A model generated the notes under the pieces. That model worked only from the letters and a program-made list of their open reading frames with translations, made no database searches and was not told the DNA's origin. This document shows positions 1-10,799 of a stretch of 64,000 bases of DNA, piece by piece. Position numbers and translations under genes: made by a program. How positions within the stretch are numbered: position 1 is the first letter of the stretch; each line of letters opens with the position of its first letter. Origin of the DNA: Hedera helix (taxonomy: Eukaryota; Streptophyta; Magnoliopsida; Apiales; Araliaceae); assembly GCA_947179155.2 (NCBI GenBank), contig OX359265.1:258001-322000 (forward strand), written 5' to 3'.

Positions 1-518
1 TGTAGGGTTTCGACACATAAACACAACGGAATTTCAAAACTTTTTCGAAATCCTAAAACAGGACCCATGCGAAAATATAGAAATTCAGAGGTTTAGATAT
101 ATTTTTATCGATTATCCGAGCTTGAATGGAGATGATGAAATTCTGGAATGACTTCGAATCTTCAACGCAATCCAATGACTGCGTCTCTATGGTATCTGTG
201 ACGACCCCAAATCCGGGTTCTTTAACCTCGGGTTTGGTTCTCACTGTACAATACTTAACAACAATGAAATACATAAATTGTATTCAATCTACGCGGAATA
301 ATACAAAAGGTTTCTTCTCAAAAGGCTACACTTCCCAATGTCTATTAACCTTAATCGTAACATTACATATCTTAAGGGAAAAACAAAAGATTTATAACAG
401 TAATTACATAACAGTAATTTAAACTAGCATGCATCTACTAAAAACTAAGCATTCGCTTTCCCCTTGCCTTTGTCCGATTTAGAGCTTTCGGGATTGGCTG
501 AAATATAGTCATGATATA

Positions 519-550
519 GCAAGAATGAGCAACTAAAGGGCTCAGCAAGT
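519..550 (-). promoter_or_regulatory. Conserved LTR block plus 3' splice-site consensus (LTR A)
   Basis: The plus strand reads GCAAGAATGAGCA, an 8-base variable stretch, then GGCTCAGCAAGT. TGAGC and GCTCA form a small inverted repeat. On the minus strand the block is followed within about 20 nt by a pyrimidine-rich TTTCAG at 498-503. The same module recurs in four other LTRs of this window. A splicing role is inferred. Confidence 0.55.
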
Positions 551-1442
551 TTATAAACAACAACATAAGATATATCATGATGAAGGGAAATAACTTCAAG
601 GTTTTCAATAATAACAATTTGTGAAAGATATCAAGAATCAATGTTCAAAATAAGAATGGATTGACTCTTTACTGCTGAGTGGTCTTTAATGACCGTGAAC
701 TGCTACTAAGGTAGAACAGACATACAATGTCTGACACCTTGTTAAAAATAACGGGACACTTGAGGGGATCAGTCCTCTCATGTCCTATGTATATGCATAA
801 CATTTAGATTTCTTGTGCGCATTCGGTTTTCCGACAAATAAAAATCCCCTTTAACTAGGGTTGTTCTTTCTCAGTCTTACTGTAAGAATCCGCACCAGCC
901 AATGGTTTGGATAAGCTTTTATAATATTCAATTAAATGAATTTAAACATGCATTTGTCTAGCCGAAGCAATTAGCTTAGACATTCTTAAACAGTTGCAAA
1001 AGCACTATGTGCGGATACAATAATCAATAGCGATGTGAAGTAATTTTTGATAATTAATTCACTCAAAGGTCTGTCAAGTAACTACGAGTGTAGATACTTG
1101 CTCAACAATAATTGAACTGCCCAATGTAAATACGGTTGAAGAATAACTGCAACAATAAATACAAGTTAAGGTATAGAAAACTTGCCTCGTGCGTCGTCTA
1201 CGGCTAACCAATTTAATTTAATAATCCTTGAACGGACCTAACAATTAATCAAGTTGATCTTTAAATTAGTATCATATATACATTAATATGATAACCTCTA
1301 TACTTCTTACACCTCTAACACTTAACCAAATAATCATGTAGTTAAAGGTATATAAACACTTAGGAAATATTATCATCACTTGATAATATTTCAATCACAT
1401 AAAACCTATATTAATTATTTAATATAGTTCAAACTCTTATCT

Positions 1443-1780
1443 AATATTATTAATAATTTAATAATATTTTATTAGTTTTATAATATTATTAATCATTTAA
1501 TAATGCCTTATTCATTACCTAATATTATTAATCATTTAATAATATTTTAAACATTATCTAATATTATTAATTATTTAATAATATTTTATTATCTTAGTAA
1601 TATTATTAATCATTTAATAATATTTTAATCATTATCTAATATTATTAATTATTTAATAATATTTTATTATCTTAGTAATATTATTAATTATTTAATAATA
1701 TTTTAATCATTATCTAATATTATTAATCATTTAATAATATTTTATTCATTATCTAATATTATTAATTATTTAATAATATT
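1443..1780. repeat. Nine-unit 39-bp tandem array of AT hairpins
   Basis: The core AATATTATTAA, a 4-nt loop, then TTAATAATATT starts at 1443, 1482, 1521, 1560, 1599, 1638, 1677, 1716 and 1755, exactly 39 bp apart. Each unit can fold into an 11-bp stem. The loops are AATT-, TCAT- or TTAT-like, and spacers alternate between two types, giving a 78-bp higher-order period. A degenerate unit follows at about 1812. Confidence 0.9.
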
Positions 1781-2005
1781 TTATCTATTTACAATATTTT
1801 ATTGACTTTATAATATTATTATACAATTAATAATATTTTCATGATTTTCTAATATTATTATATTAATAATAATATCTAATTATAATATTAAACATTTGAT
1901 AATATTTATCCTCTTTTAATTATTAAATCAATTATTTATCATTAAAAATACATTTATTGATTTAAAAATAATAATAAAATAATAAAATAATTTTTTTATC
2001 AAGCA

Positions 2006-2092
2006 GGGCGTCAAGACGCCGTCCCAAGGCAATTTTGGGGCGTCTAGACGCCCATGGACAGAAGCTAGGGCGCATTCTTGGCGTCTAGACGC
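2006..2092. repeat. GC-rich palindrome cluster in LTR A
   Basis: Three near-identical palindromes of the type GGCGTCTAGACGCC lie at 2007-2020 (with CAAG in the centre), 2038-2053 and 2080-2092. They stand out as a GC-rich island in strongly AT-rich LTR sequence. Confidence 0.8.
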
Positions 2093-3951
2093 TGGGCCCT
2101 TTTTGGCTGCCGGAACCTCTCTTACTAATTTGGTTATAACTTTATCATATGGAAACATTTTGAGGTGATTTTTGAGTCTAAATTTATTAGAATTTCATGA
2201 TCTACAATTTATCTTTAGATCACAAATCCAAATTCCAAACTTAAGTATCCTTAAAATCGCTCACAAGGACAACATGAAAACTAGTTTCATAAATCCTTGG
2301 TTCGATTGGTTCAAACTTGAATAAAATAAACTATATACCTTCAAATGACATAAACTTGGTGTTGATGTCTTCCTAACTTCTTGTTTTACAACATTCTATG
2401 GTTCAATCACATTTTTGAAAACGTTTTACACGAAATTTAAAGATCGAACCACTTAGGGTTTAAAAACGACCTACTTTGCGGTAAAAGCCATAACTCCTTT
2501 GTTTTTCATTATTTTTGAAAGCTACAAGTTGGGTTTTCTTTAAAACTCATGTATGTAACTTTATAGCCATAAAAATCCAATTTCAAACTTGTACATTTCA
2601 AAATACAACATTAAACACAACATGCTTAGTTAGGTTTTATCGGTAAAAATCAATATGAGCATTTCTTGCGTTTTTATGCAATCTACACATACCAAAACAT
2701 GATATAACCACATCAAGCTATGAATATACATATATTACATAGTTACATACTTCTAGACTATCAAAACAAGTTTTGATCGGTTAAAAATAGATTTTAACCG
2801 TTCAAAAGCTATCTAGACTACAAAAATGAAATTTAAGAAGGTTAGAGCACTTTTAAACCTTTGAGACTTGTGTGCTCTTCTTCTCCTCCTACCAAAGTAT
2901 GTAGTGAAGCTTTGTGTCATCCACCAAGCTCAAGCACTAGCTATCTTCTCACAACTCTCAAGTGTTTCTTCCTTTTCTCTCAAAAGCTCTCTATTTTCTC
3001 TCTTGTATTCTCTAGCAAATGAACTAACAAACTTGACACAAGGGTGGAGCATATTATTTATAGCCAATTGTTAATCCTTCATTAGCTCTCTTAATTCACC
3101 AATGTTGGTGAATTTAGAGCTTAATCTAACTTACTATTGCATGGATGGACATTGTGATTGACTAGGGTTGTTGGCCAACCTTGTCATAGTGTAAATTAGA
3201 AGCAACATGAAAATCAAACAACCCATGTGGGCCCCCCTTCAAATCTCAGCAAAATGGCCTTTTCCAAGCCATTTTTCCTTTAATTTTTCTACTTTAATTA
3301 TACATATATACATCTATATATGTATATTCATATATGTAGCAATTTTGACCAATTTTGACTTCCTATTGGGCTCCACTTTGGACTCTAGGATTAAATATAT
3401 TGGGCTCATTCAATTAGATTGTTTGGGCTCAATTTAAATAACACATTGGGCTCACATTAAATATTCTAGGTTACATTTAATTAAATCAAGCATTGGACTT
3501 GTTTAATTAATTACATGGACTAGTAATTAAATTAATTACATGGACTACTAGGTTAATATCTTTGACCTAGTTTATCAACTCATTTGGATTTAAAAATATA
3601 ATCCAATTAGATTTACTTTAATTAACTATACACCTTGCTTTAATTCTGTAAATAAATATACGTACATACACAAGTACATTTATTTAATTATCTAAAGTAA
3701 AATTAATTAGTACAAAAAGTTTAAATTCATTACTAAATATTTATCAAGTATATTTACAATGACTAATGAAATTCGTGGTCATTACAGTATCTACATGAAC
3801 ACCTCCGCGAATCGTCCCACGATCTGCAACAAAGAAAATCGCGGTACTAGCCGCCAAGATCTGGATTGGATTTTCTGAGTTTTTCTCTCTAGTCTTTTTC
3901 TAAAAGCGACTAGGGTTTAGGTTTTTAGTTTTCACGTTCTCTTAAAACAAT

Positions 3952-3993
<42 letters not shown>

Positions 3994-5486
3994 CTGTTAA
4001 AAGAATTAACCAAAAAACTAATTAGAAAAATAAAATCCGAATTTATATATATTATATTTTAATTAAGTCTCACTTAATTAATATACATATATACAAATTA
4101 TCCTATTAATTTAAATTCGTAATTTAAATACTATCAATCATATTGACATATTTAAATCCTAATAATTTAAATTAATTCTCTTTTAATTACGTTCTAAGTG
4201 TGTGACCCTATATGTTATTATTATATTGGCAATAATTTTAAAATCATATTATAAAATTATAAATAGTGAGCGGCATCTAGTAATACATCACTGCTACCCA
4301 AATAATAATAAGATCGATGATTCGATGCAACCTTTTGTGACCAATGTTTTAATGTAATTTAATCCTTTTAACCTTGACATACTAGATTAAACTTGAGGCA
4401 TAGAATGTGTCATACTCTTCATAATTTAATCTGAGTTTTCTTGATCAATGAGTAGACTATATGAAACAAATCACTATTTGAGCATGGCCATGTATTTCAT
4501 AGTCCTACTCAATCAAGAAGCCTATGGATATCACCTTTAATATATATAAAGGTTAAATTCCATCTAGATCACTCATATTCCTTACACGTTTCATGATGTA
4601 CCCAATAATCACCTTTATTATCCACCCTATTAAAGGTGACATTTGATGATATCAAAGTACATAAATTCTCGTGTAATAATATAGTGATTTCAAGTCGGAG
4701 GATCATTACATCATTGTTACTATGAGAATTTCTTATGACACTTTGCATAATGCTCCACGTAGAATTCTCATGGTGGGTCAGTCCAGTACATTGTTCTTTA
4801 ACATGTACTTATGCATTGACTCAATATCTCATATATTTATGACCAATGAGATTTGACCATCAGTCAATCCACATACTAGTCTCAATGCATCATTGTTGTC
4901 CATTAACAATGATACTCGACTAGGGACATTTAAGAGCAATGATACTAATTGTAATTATATAAGCTCATGTTCAAGTCACATACTCGAAGCTATATAATTC
5001 GTATCACTATTCTAAGGACTTTTATTATGCTAATATTTATATAACGCAGTAAATAAAATCATAATAAAATAATTCATTTATTCAATCAAATATAATATCA
5101 AAAATGTTAAGCAATTACATCAAATAATTGGCCTCTAGGGCATGAACTCTAACATCAGTAGCACATGGAGAGATAGTTAGGGTAAAGGATACGAGATAGT
5201 GTAGGATAACAGGAGCGTACTTCAGCATTTTATGCTATATATACATGTACTGTGCAGAATGAAAGTATGAATATGAATATGATATTCAATGAAAAAGTTA
5301 TTTGACTTCTCTTTCTATCTCTAGCTATCTTTTCTCTCTTTCTTTTCAGGAATTCAGCAAGCTTAACTGGGTTAAGTTCTTCTTCTTCTTCTCCTCTTCT
5401 TATTTATGTTCTCCTTCTTTTTGCTTCTAATTTTTTTATTTTTGTTACTGAAATTCTGGTTGAGCTTCTTTAGGTTCCTAATAATT

Positions 5487-5498
5487 TGGTATCAGAGC
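5487..5498 (+). other. Primer-binding site (tRNA-iMet type)
   Basis: TGGTATCAGAGC lies 3 nt after the 5' LTR end, the standard reverse-transcription primer site of many plant LTR elements. Confidence 0.85.
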
Positions 5499-6323
5499 GG
5501 TCGAACCTACTGCCTCTTCCTTTGTAATAATATAATCTCTGAACTCTATCTCCTCTATTTTCTGCTCTATTCTTCAACCTCTGGAATCCTCTTCATCTAT
5601 TCTTCATATCTTCTTCCATTTTCATCTACTGCTACACCAGAAAACTCTTAATTCCTGTTAGTTTTGATCATATATATATATCACGAACAACTAATTTTTT
5701 TTTACAAAACTTCAATCAAATAGTCCAGATCTGCATTAAAACATTGTTCGCGCACTGGTCCCGTTACTATTCATCACCAAGTTTTCACTCCTCTTATCTG
5801 AACTCTATCCATTCCAAACTTTTTGATACTCCTAGAGCACCTTAATTCCAGCACAAATACATCAACAACACCTTCAGATTACCAGCCCTAAAGCAGTAGA
5901 AAAGGGAAGTCCAGGTGTTATATTTTTTTCAGTATACCTGCAACTGCATCATTTTCAGTGAGAACTTCATCATTTCAGGTAACAAACACACATATCCCAC
6001 TCGCTTTTGACTCCTTTAGATAGCCCAGTTCTAAAAACTCAATTACAACCTCACCCACATAGAAATTAATCCAGTAATTACCAGTTCTTCTTTCTCGGGA
6101 AAAAAATTCAAAATTTGTAACTTAGCTTGTTATTCTGTTTTGATTTACTCGAATTACCTATGATTAACAATAGTTAGTACTAATTCAGACAATAAATAAA
6201 TAAATATATATAAAATTATCCAGTTCTAGAATCATTTAACTCGCTTATAGTATAGTTGTTGCTACTTGAATCCTCTGTCAAACTCACACTTTATGGTTTA
6301 ATTCCTCTGTAACTTTAATCAAA

Positions 6324-6518
6324 ATGGTTGTTCCTTCACAATTGTTACAAGACTTCTTAAGTTTTAGAGACAATATTAATGAAAAGCTTCAAAAAATGGA
6401 ATCCTTCATGGAATACATGACTGAGTTGATGAAGCAGAGAAATTCTAGTGCAAGACCAGAGCTTACAAATTTATTTGGTAATGTGGATCAAGGTAAGAAT
6501 TCAGTTCATATGAGTTGA
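6324..6518 (+). pseudogene. Gag-like remnant of the gypsy-like element
   Basis: A 64-codon open frame starts MVVPSQLLQDFLSF and is rich in charged, helix-forming residues (KLQKMESF, TELMKQRN). Its position between the PBS and the protease-like segment fits the start of a gag. It ends at a TGA, after which traces of the frame continue (about 6520-6680) with further stops. I recognise no specific domain, so the assignment rests on position. Confidence 0.45.
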
Positions 6519-6839
6519 AAAAATATTAAGCAAATTTTCAGAAATCCTACTCAACCTGAGAAAGAAGGTAGAAGGAATTGGAATCAAAACTTTGAAAAGG
6601 AAAGAGATTACAAGAATATTAAGCCTCTCATATCTTCATTTTCCTTATTTGAAGGGTGGAAGCTGCAAGTTGGGTGAATAATTGTACTATGAGGTACTGT
6701 ATGATGAAGAACCTGAGCCTAATCAAAGAGAAGAAGGTGGGAGAATTGGTGAGGAGGCCACTCTTTATGTAAATTCAGAATGAAACCAGTCAGGAATAAG
6801 TTTTGGTACTCAAGGGGAAAATAGGAAAAAAAACATCTA

Positions 6840-7154
6840 ATGATTCTAGTTGATAATGGTAGTACCTTGAATTTTTTGAATGAGGATACTGCTAAGTCCT
6901 TAAATTATCTTATGCATGCCATATAACCAGTTACCATCAGCTTTCCTAATGGAGAGAGAATTCCCTATAAAGCCTGGTGCCCTAATTTTACCTATGATTT
7001 TGATACCTGTAGCTTCAACACACCTATGTGGTTCATTAAGTTGCAGACCTATGATGCTATCATGGGGACCACATGGTTTAAGCATCTAGGAGAAATACAT
7101 ATGGATTACAATAACTATGTCCTCAGCTTCACACAACAGGGAATGAATGTTTAA
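6840..7154 (+). pseudogene. Retroviral-type aspartic protease remnant
   Basis: The frame reads ILVDNGSTLNFLNEDTAKSL and later YDAIMGTTWFKHLGEIHMDY, the two hallmark blocks of a retropepsin-like gypsy protease (active-site D-S/T-G and the I-[ML]-G flap-distal motif). The catalytic triad is altered from DSG to DNG and an in-frame TAA falls at about 6925, so it is inactive. The region after it (7155-7580) has no recognisable RT or integrase and leads straight to the polypurine tract. Confidence 0.65.
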
Positions 7155-7597
7155 TTGCACAGGAGGACCGATTCTCAACAAAATGCATATTTTAATTACT
7201 TGACCATAGCTCAATTAACATGGATGTCACATCTAGTTAAGAGCTTTAATTTCTATGCCACCATTAACTTTGCCAATTTTGGGGAGACAATTGAAGGTAT
7301 AATTGTTCCAATTCCAAGGAACAACACAATAGTAACCAAAAGGGGCCAGATGTTACTATAAAAAGAAGAAACTGATAAGATTGAACAAGAAGCAGAGAAG
7401 TGCCAGGCTGAAATTAACCTTCTTAACATTTTCAGCTATGGTAAAATTAAAAGAATCAAGTTCTTGTCCTTCAGTTTGGACCCGGGTGGAAATGGATACT
7501 TGAAGCTACAAAATGTTGACAAGAAGAATCGAAGAATAAAGGTCTTTGAATATCAGCAACATTTATTAGGACATGAATTCTCTTAAGGGGGAGGGAG

Positions 7598-8078
7598 TGT
7601 CAGGACCCTGAACCTAAGGGCAAACTAGTAAAAACTAAAAGTAGTTAGGGTATTCTAGAATCCAAATTATATATATATATTAGCAGTATATGGAAAGGAT
7701 GTTAATGAGAGTATTCTAGAATCAATCTTATGTAACTTCAGTAGTACATGGAGAGATAGTTAGTTAGGGTGAAGGATAAGACATAGTGTAGGATAACAGG
7801 AGCCCACTTTAGCATTTTATGCTATATATACATGTACTGTGCATAATGAAAACATGGATATGAATATGATATTGAATGAAAAAGCTATTTAGCTCATCTC
7901 TCTCTATTTCTTTGTTTCTCTCTATCTTTATCTCTAGTTATCTTTTTTCTTTCTCTCTTCACGAATTCAGTAAGCTTAACTGGGTTATGTTCTTCTTATT
8001 TCTGTTCTGCTTCTCTCTGCTTCTAATTTTCTATTTCTGTTACTGAAATTCTGGTTGAGCTTCTTCAGGTTCCTGACA
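7598..8078 (+). repeat. 3' LTR of the gypsy-like element
   Basis: Starts TGTCAGGACCC right after an AAGGGGGAGGGAG polypurine tract and ends TTCCTGACA. The segment from about 7738 onward matches 5155-5483 closely, allowing for small indels. Confidence 0.85.
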
Positions 8079-8716
8079 GAGTACCAATCCTTTTTCTTTT
8101 CCAGTGGGTTGAAGTAGTTGCTTTTGCTCAACCTACTGACTAATTCTCTTGATTTCTTTCTATTGTGATGAAAAAGAAAGGTACTGATATACAAACACAA
8201 GGTCATCTTCAAAATTACCTGAGAGGTTCCTCTTTGCTTTTGACTTTGGAATTTAGAATTCAAGATATCCTTGTAGCCTTGCAGTCGAACTCTAGAGTTT
8301 GTGTTATTTCAATTTTTTTCTGCATGTTTATTGGAGAAATTAAACAAAGCAAACTATTATTAAAACGGTATTTTCCACTTCGTTTACTTATAGGCAAAAC
8401 TAATGTTTAACGCATCTTACTTGTTTACCGTTTTGCATTGGACCATTAAGCTTTTTATTTCTTCATGATCTACGATACTAATAATTTTTAGCAATTGAAC
8501 AATTTTGTTTAAAGTTGTCAAGGTCTGTTAGCAAATTGTTGACATGGAGCAAATTGAAAGGGGGAAAAATGTCCTATAACATGACAAACATCGGTTTTTT
8601 CCCTTTTAAAATCTCATTTCTCCTTTTTTTTCTCCAAGCATAACATTCTCTTCCCCTTTCTAGTATACCCAAATCAATTACAGAGCGAGAGTCTAATTTT
8701 CTTTTATGAGATAATC

Positions 8717-8775
<59 letters not shown>

Positions 8776-9069
8776 GGTGATCCATAGTAAATATTTGCTA
8801 TAGACCAAAATTGGACAAACGTCATCTTATCCCTTCATTTTAACAACCAAAGGATAAAATTTAAAAAGGGATTTACGTCGTCCGCTAGTAATACTAGTGG
8901 ACGGATTAATGATAATATTTGGACCATTTTATCCTTCGACGCAAGGATCATTCAGGCAAATAATATACCAAGTCCGCTAGTATGTCTAGCGGACGGATAA
9001 CAATTGAGGACTCAATTCTCTTGGAATTGAATTCCCCCCTCTCGTTTCTCCTTTTCTTGGCTTTATTTA
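8079..9069. other. Intergenic, with (TA)n and paired palindromes
   Basis: No coding segment is supported. It holds a long (TA)n run at about 8718-8773 and two short palindromes, GTCCGCTAG-TAATA-CTAGTGGAC near 8880-8902 and GTCCGCTAG-TATGT-CTAGCGGAC at 8972-8994. Confidence 0.7.
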
Positions 9070-10105
9070 CCACTTGTCTCTTTTCTGTAAAGGCAAGATA
9101 CAATAACAATAAGTATAGCCGCGGCGCCGCCAACACTTTTCACCTTCAACGACAGTGATGTCAAGCTCTGTGTCTTCATGACCGACGCTACCCTCATCAC
9201 CAGTGGCCTCTCCTTAAACGGCCTCTCTATTGCCGTCAAGAAACCCAACTCCGTCATCATTGATTACAACGTCCCCAAAAGGATAATCCTACCAATTTTT
9301 ATTTTTATTTCACTCTTTGTTTAGCACTGACGAAGCTAGGTGTTGAGTTGTGGGGTCAATTGACCCCAATGAACTTTTTTATATATTTTAATATATGACA
9401 TATTTTTAAAAAAATAGGTGTAATATCTAAATCGACCCTACTGAAATTTTACAAGTTTTATAATATATTGGGTCAAATTAAAATTTTACAAATTTCTCAA
9501 GCAAGTATTTAAGGAATCAAGTATTTCTGAACAAATTTGTAATTGAAAAAGTTTATTAGGGGTTAATAGAGAGTATAATGTTATTAATGATTAAATTTTA
9601 TTCTGATCAAATACTTCTTTATTTTCAAAATTATATACATATTTCTAATACGAAAATCTTTAAAATAAAATTTTATTATAATTTTCAACATATTCATAAT
9701 ATTTGTTAGAAATTTATAATATTTGTTGTTTTATTTTTTGGGTGTTAGCTTTCAATTTATGTTTACGGTTAGGGTTTTGGATAAGCAATTGAACTTGACT
9801 TACACTCACTCGAGGGGTGATAACCGGACGGCATTGGACGGCACGCTTGTGCTCGGTTCCGCTAATAAGTTATCTGCTAATTATGCTTTTGATTCTGGAA
9901 ATGCTAAACTCAACAAGTACAGCTATGTGCATGGAGGATTGACTACGTTTGAGCCGTGCTATGATTTTGCTAAGAATTCGTGGGGCTTTGCGGTTTCACA
10001 GAGGGTTAATGATGGTGATGTGCTCAGGGCTTCTTATCAGACATCCATTAGGGTTTTGGGACTGGATTGGTTGATAAGCTCCATTTCAAATGGAAGCTTT
10101 TAAGG
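9070..10105 (+). pseudogene. OEP24-like plastid outer-envelope pore pseudogene
   Basis: OEP24 is a beta-barrel solute channel of the chloroplast outer envelope. Exon-1 homology (about 9095-9285) includes FNDSDVKL, LSLNGLSIAVKKP and IIDYNVPK. Exon 2 (from the TTAG acceptor at about 9750) includes TVRVLDKQLNLTY, SRGDNRTALDGTLVL, KLSANYAF, YVHGGLTTFEPCYDFAKNSW and SYQTSIRVLGLDW. Several defects are visible. No ATG-plus-ASLKGK start is present. One extra T in the run near 9137 shifts frame between the N-terminal and main segments. The expected GT donor after VPK reads GA. An extra T near 10101 ends the frame at GSF, where the family continues into a C-terminal tail. Overall a decayed copy; a rescued short protein cannot be excluded. 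Confidence 0.75.
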
Positions 10106-10308
10106 TATATTCAATTGTTTTTTTTATAAAATAATGGACCTGGTATATTTTTAGCTTGGCTGTTTATTGCGTTGAGGGAATGGGTAAAGTAGTCCACAAA
10201 TTGTGGACGGCGGAACTCTCTTCTTAAATCTTGTTTGTTGGTCGTTAAAATGAAGGAATAAAATAGTATTTGCCCAATTTTGATCCATAATAAAAACTTG
10301 CAGATCAT

Positions 10309-10359
<51 letters not shown>

Positions 10360-10360
10360 G
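10309..10360. repeat. (CA)n(TA)n microsatellite
   Basis: About 17 CA units run into a short TA run, just downstream (3') of the bZIP gene. Confidence 0.9.
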
Positions 10361-10799
10361 GAGAGAAGCCAGGAAACCAAACAGGAAAGTTGGTCTGAGA
10401 AATTATCCACCAAAAGAAAAAAGTTGAAAAACAGCCCAAAACTTTAACAGAAGAATCACACCTTCCCCAACAAGAATTAGAGTTTAACCCATAAAAAGAA
10501 TAAGGAGCCCATTTGCCACGCTCGACCACTGAATTAAAAAATAAATAAAAAGGGGTAAAATCACAACAACAATAACAATGAATATCACAAAACCTGTAAA
10601 ACCACTGACCTAAGACCCCAATCAAATTAGACCATAAGAAAAGAAGGTGGGGAGGAGGGGGAGAAGGAAAATTAGTTAATCCTGAAATCGGTGTTTGTGC
10701 TTCTGAATACTAACGAGGCGTCAGTCTATGAACAACCATCTAACATGAACGAGCAATGAATTTGAATCAAAATGTATTGCTACTTTCACTTGCAGAGAT

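Larger units (their letters stand above)
197..3786 (-). mobile_element. 3.59-kb solo LTR (LTR A) with 5-bp target-site duplication
   Basis: The element begins TGTGACGACCCC at 197 and ends GGTCATTACA at 3786. The 5-bp direct repeat GTATC at 192-196 and 3787-3791 marks both borders exactly. There is no internal domain, PBS or gag/pol, so it is a solo LTR left by LTR-LTR recombination. Related LTRs in the window have their polypurine tract on the minus strand, so transcription is predicted to run right to left. Internal landmarks are a TATA-like box (about 3054-3064), a predicted donor at 2858/2859, a GC-rich palindrome cluster (2006-2092), a 39-bp hairpin array (1443-1780), the conserved block at 519-550, a TTTCAG acceptor at 498/497 and a short reading frame ending at 445. 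Confidence 0.85.
1..5154 (-). mobile_element. LTR of a retrotransposon (probably Ty1/copia), split by a solo LTR
   Basis: Read on the minus strand, this LTR starts at 5154 with TGTTAGAGTTCATGCCC, a start typical of plant LTRs. It continues to 3787, is interrupted by the solo LTR at 197-3786 and its duplicated GTATC, and resumes from 196 to the window edge. The sequence TCAGT right of 5154 continues a gypsy-like 5' LTR whose first 140 bp are missing, so this element probably landed inside that LTR. Only one end is visible. No coding region is seen. A (TA)n microsatellite lies at about 3955-3992. The superfamily is a guess. Confidence 0.55.
5155..8078 (+). mobile_element. Decayed non-autonomous Ty3/gypsy-like element
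   Basis: The order is a 5' LTR remnant (5155-5483), a primer-binding site TGGTATCAGAGC (5487-5498, initiator tRNA-Met type), a degenerate gag/protease interior, a polypurine tract (about 7584-7597) and a 3' LTR (7598-8078, 481 bp, TGTCAGGA...TCCTGACA). The LTRs align from CAGTAG..CATGGAGAGATAG to the end. The first 140 bp of the 5' LTR are missing because the element to the left inserted there. Reverse transcriptase and integrase are absent. TSDs cannot be verified because the left end is outside the window. Confidence 0.8.

Noticed and set aside
1443..1780. Possible CRISPR array
   Set aside because: Regular 39-bp period but no unique spacers, AT-only hairpins, and a plant nuclear context; it is a tandem repeat.
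10111..10625. Minus-strand frames rich in Cys-Val and Ile-Tyr
   Set aside because: They are translations of the (CA)n(TA)n tract; not conserved sequence.
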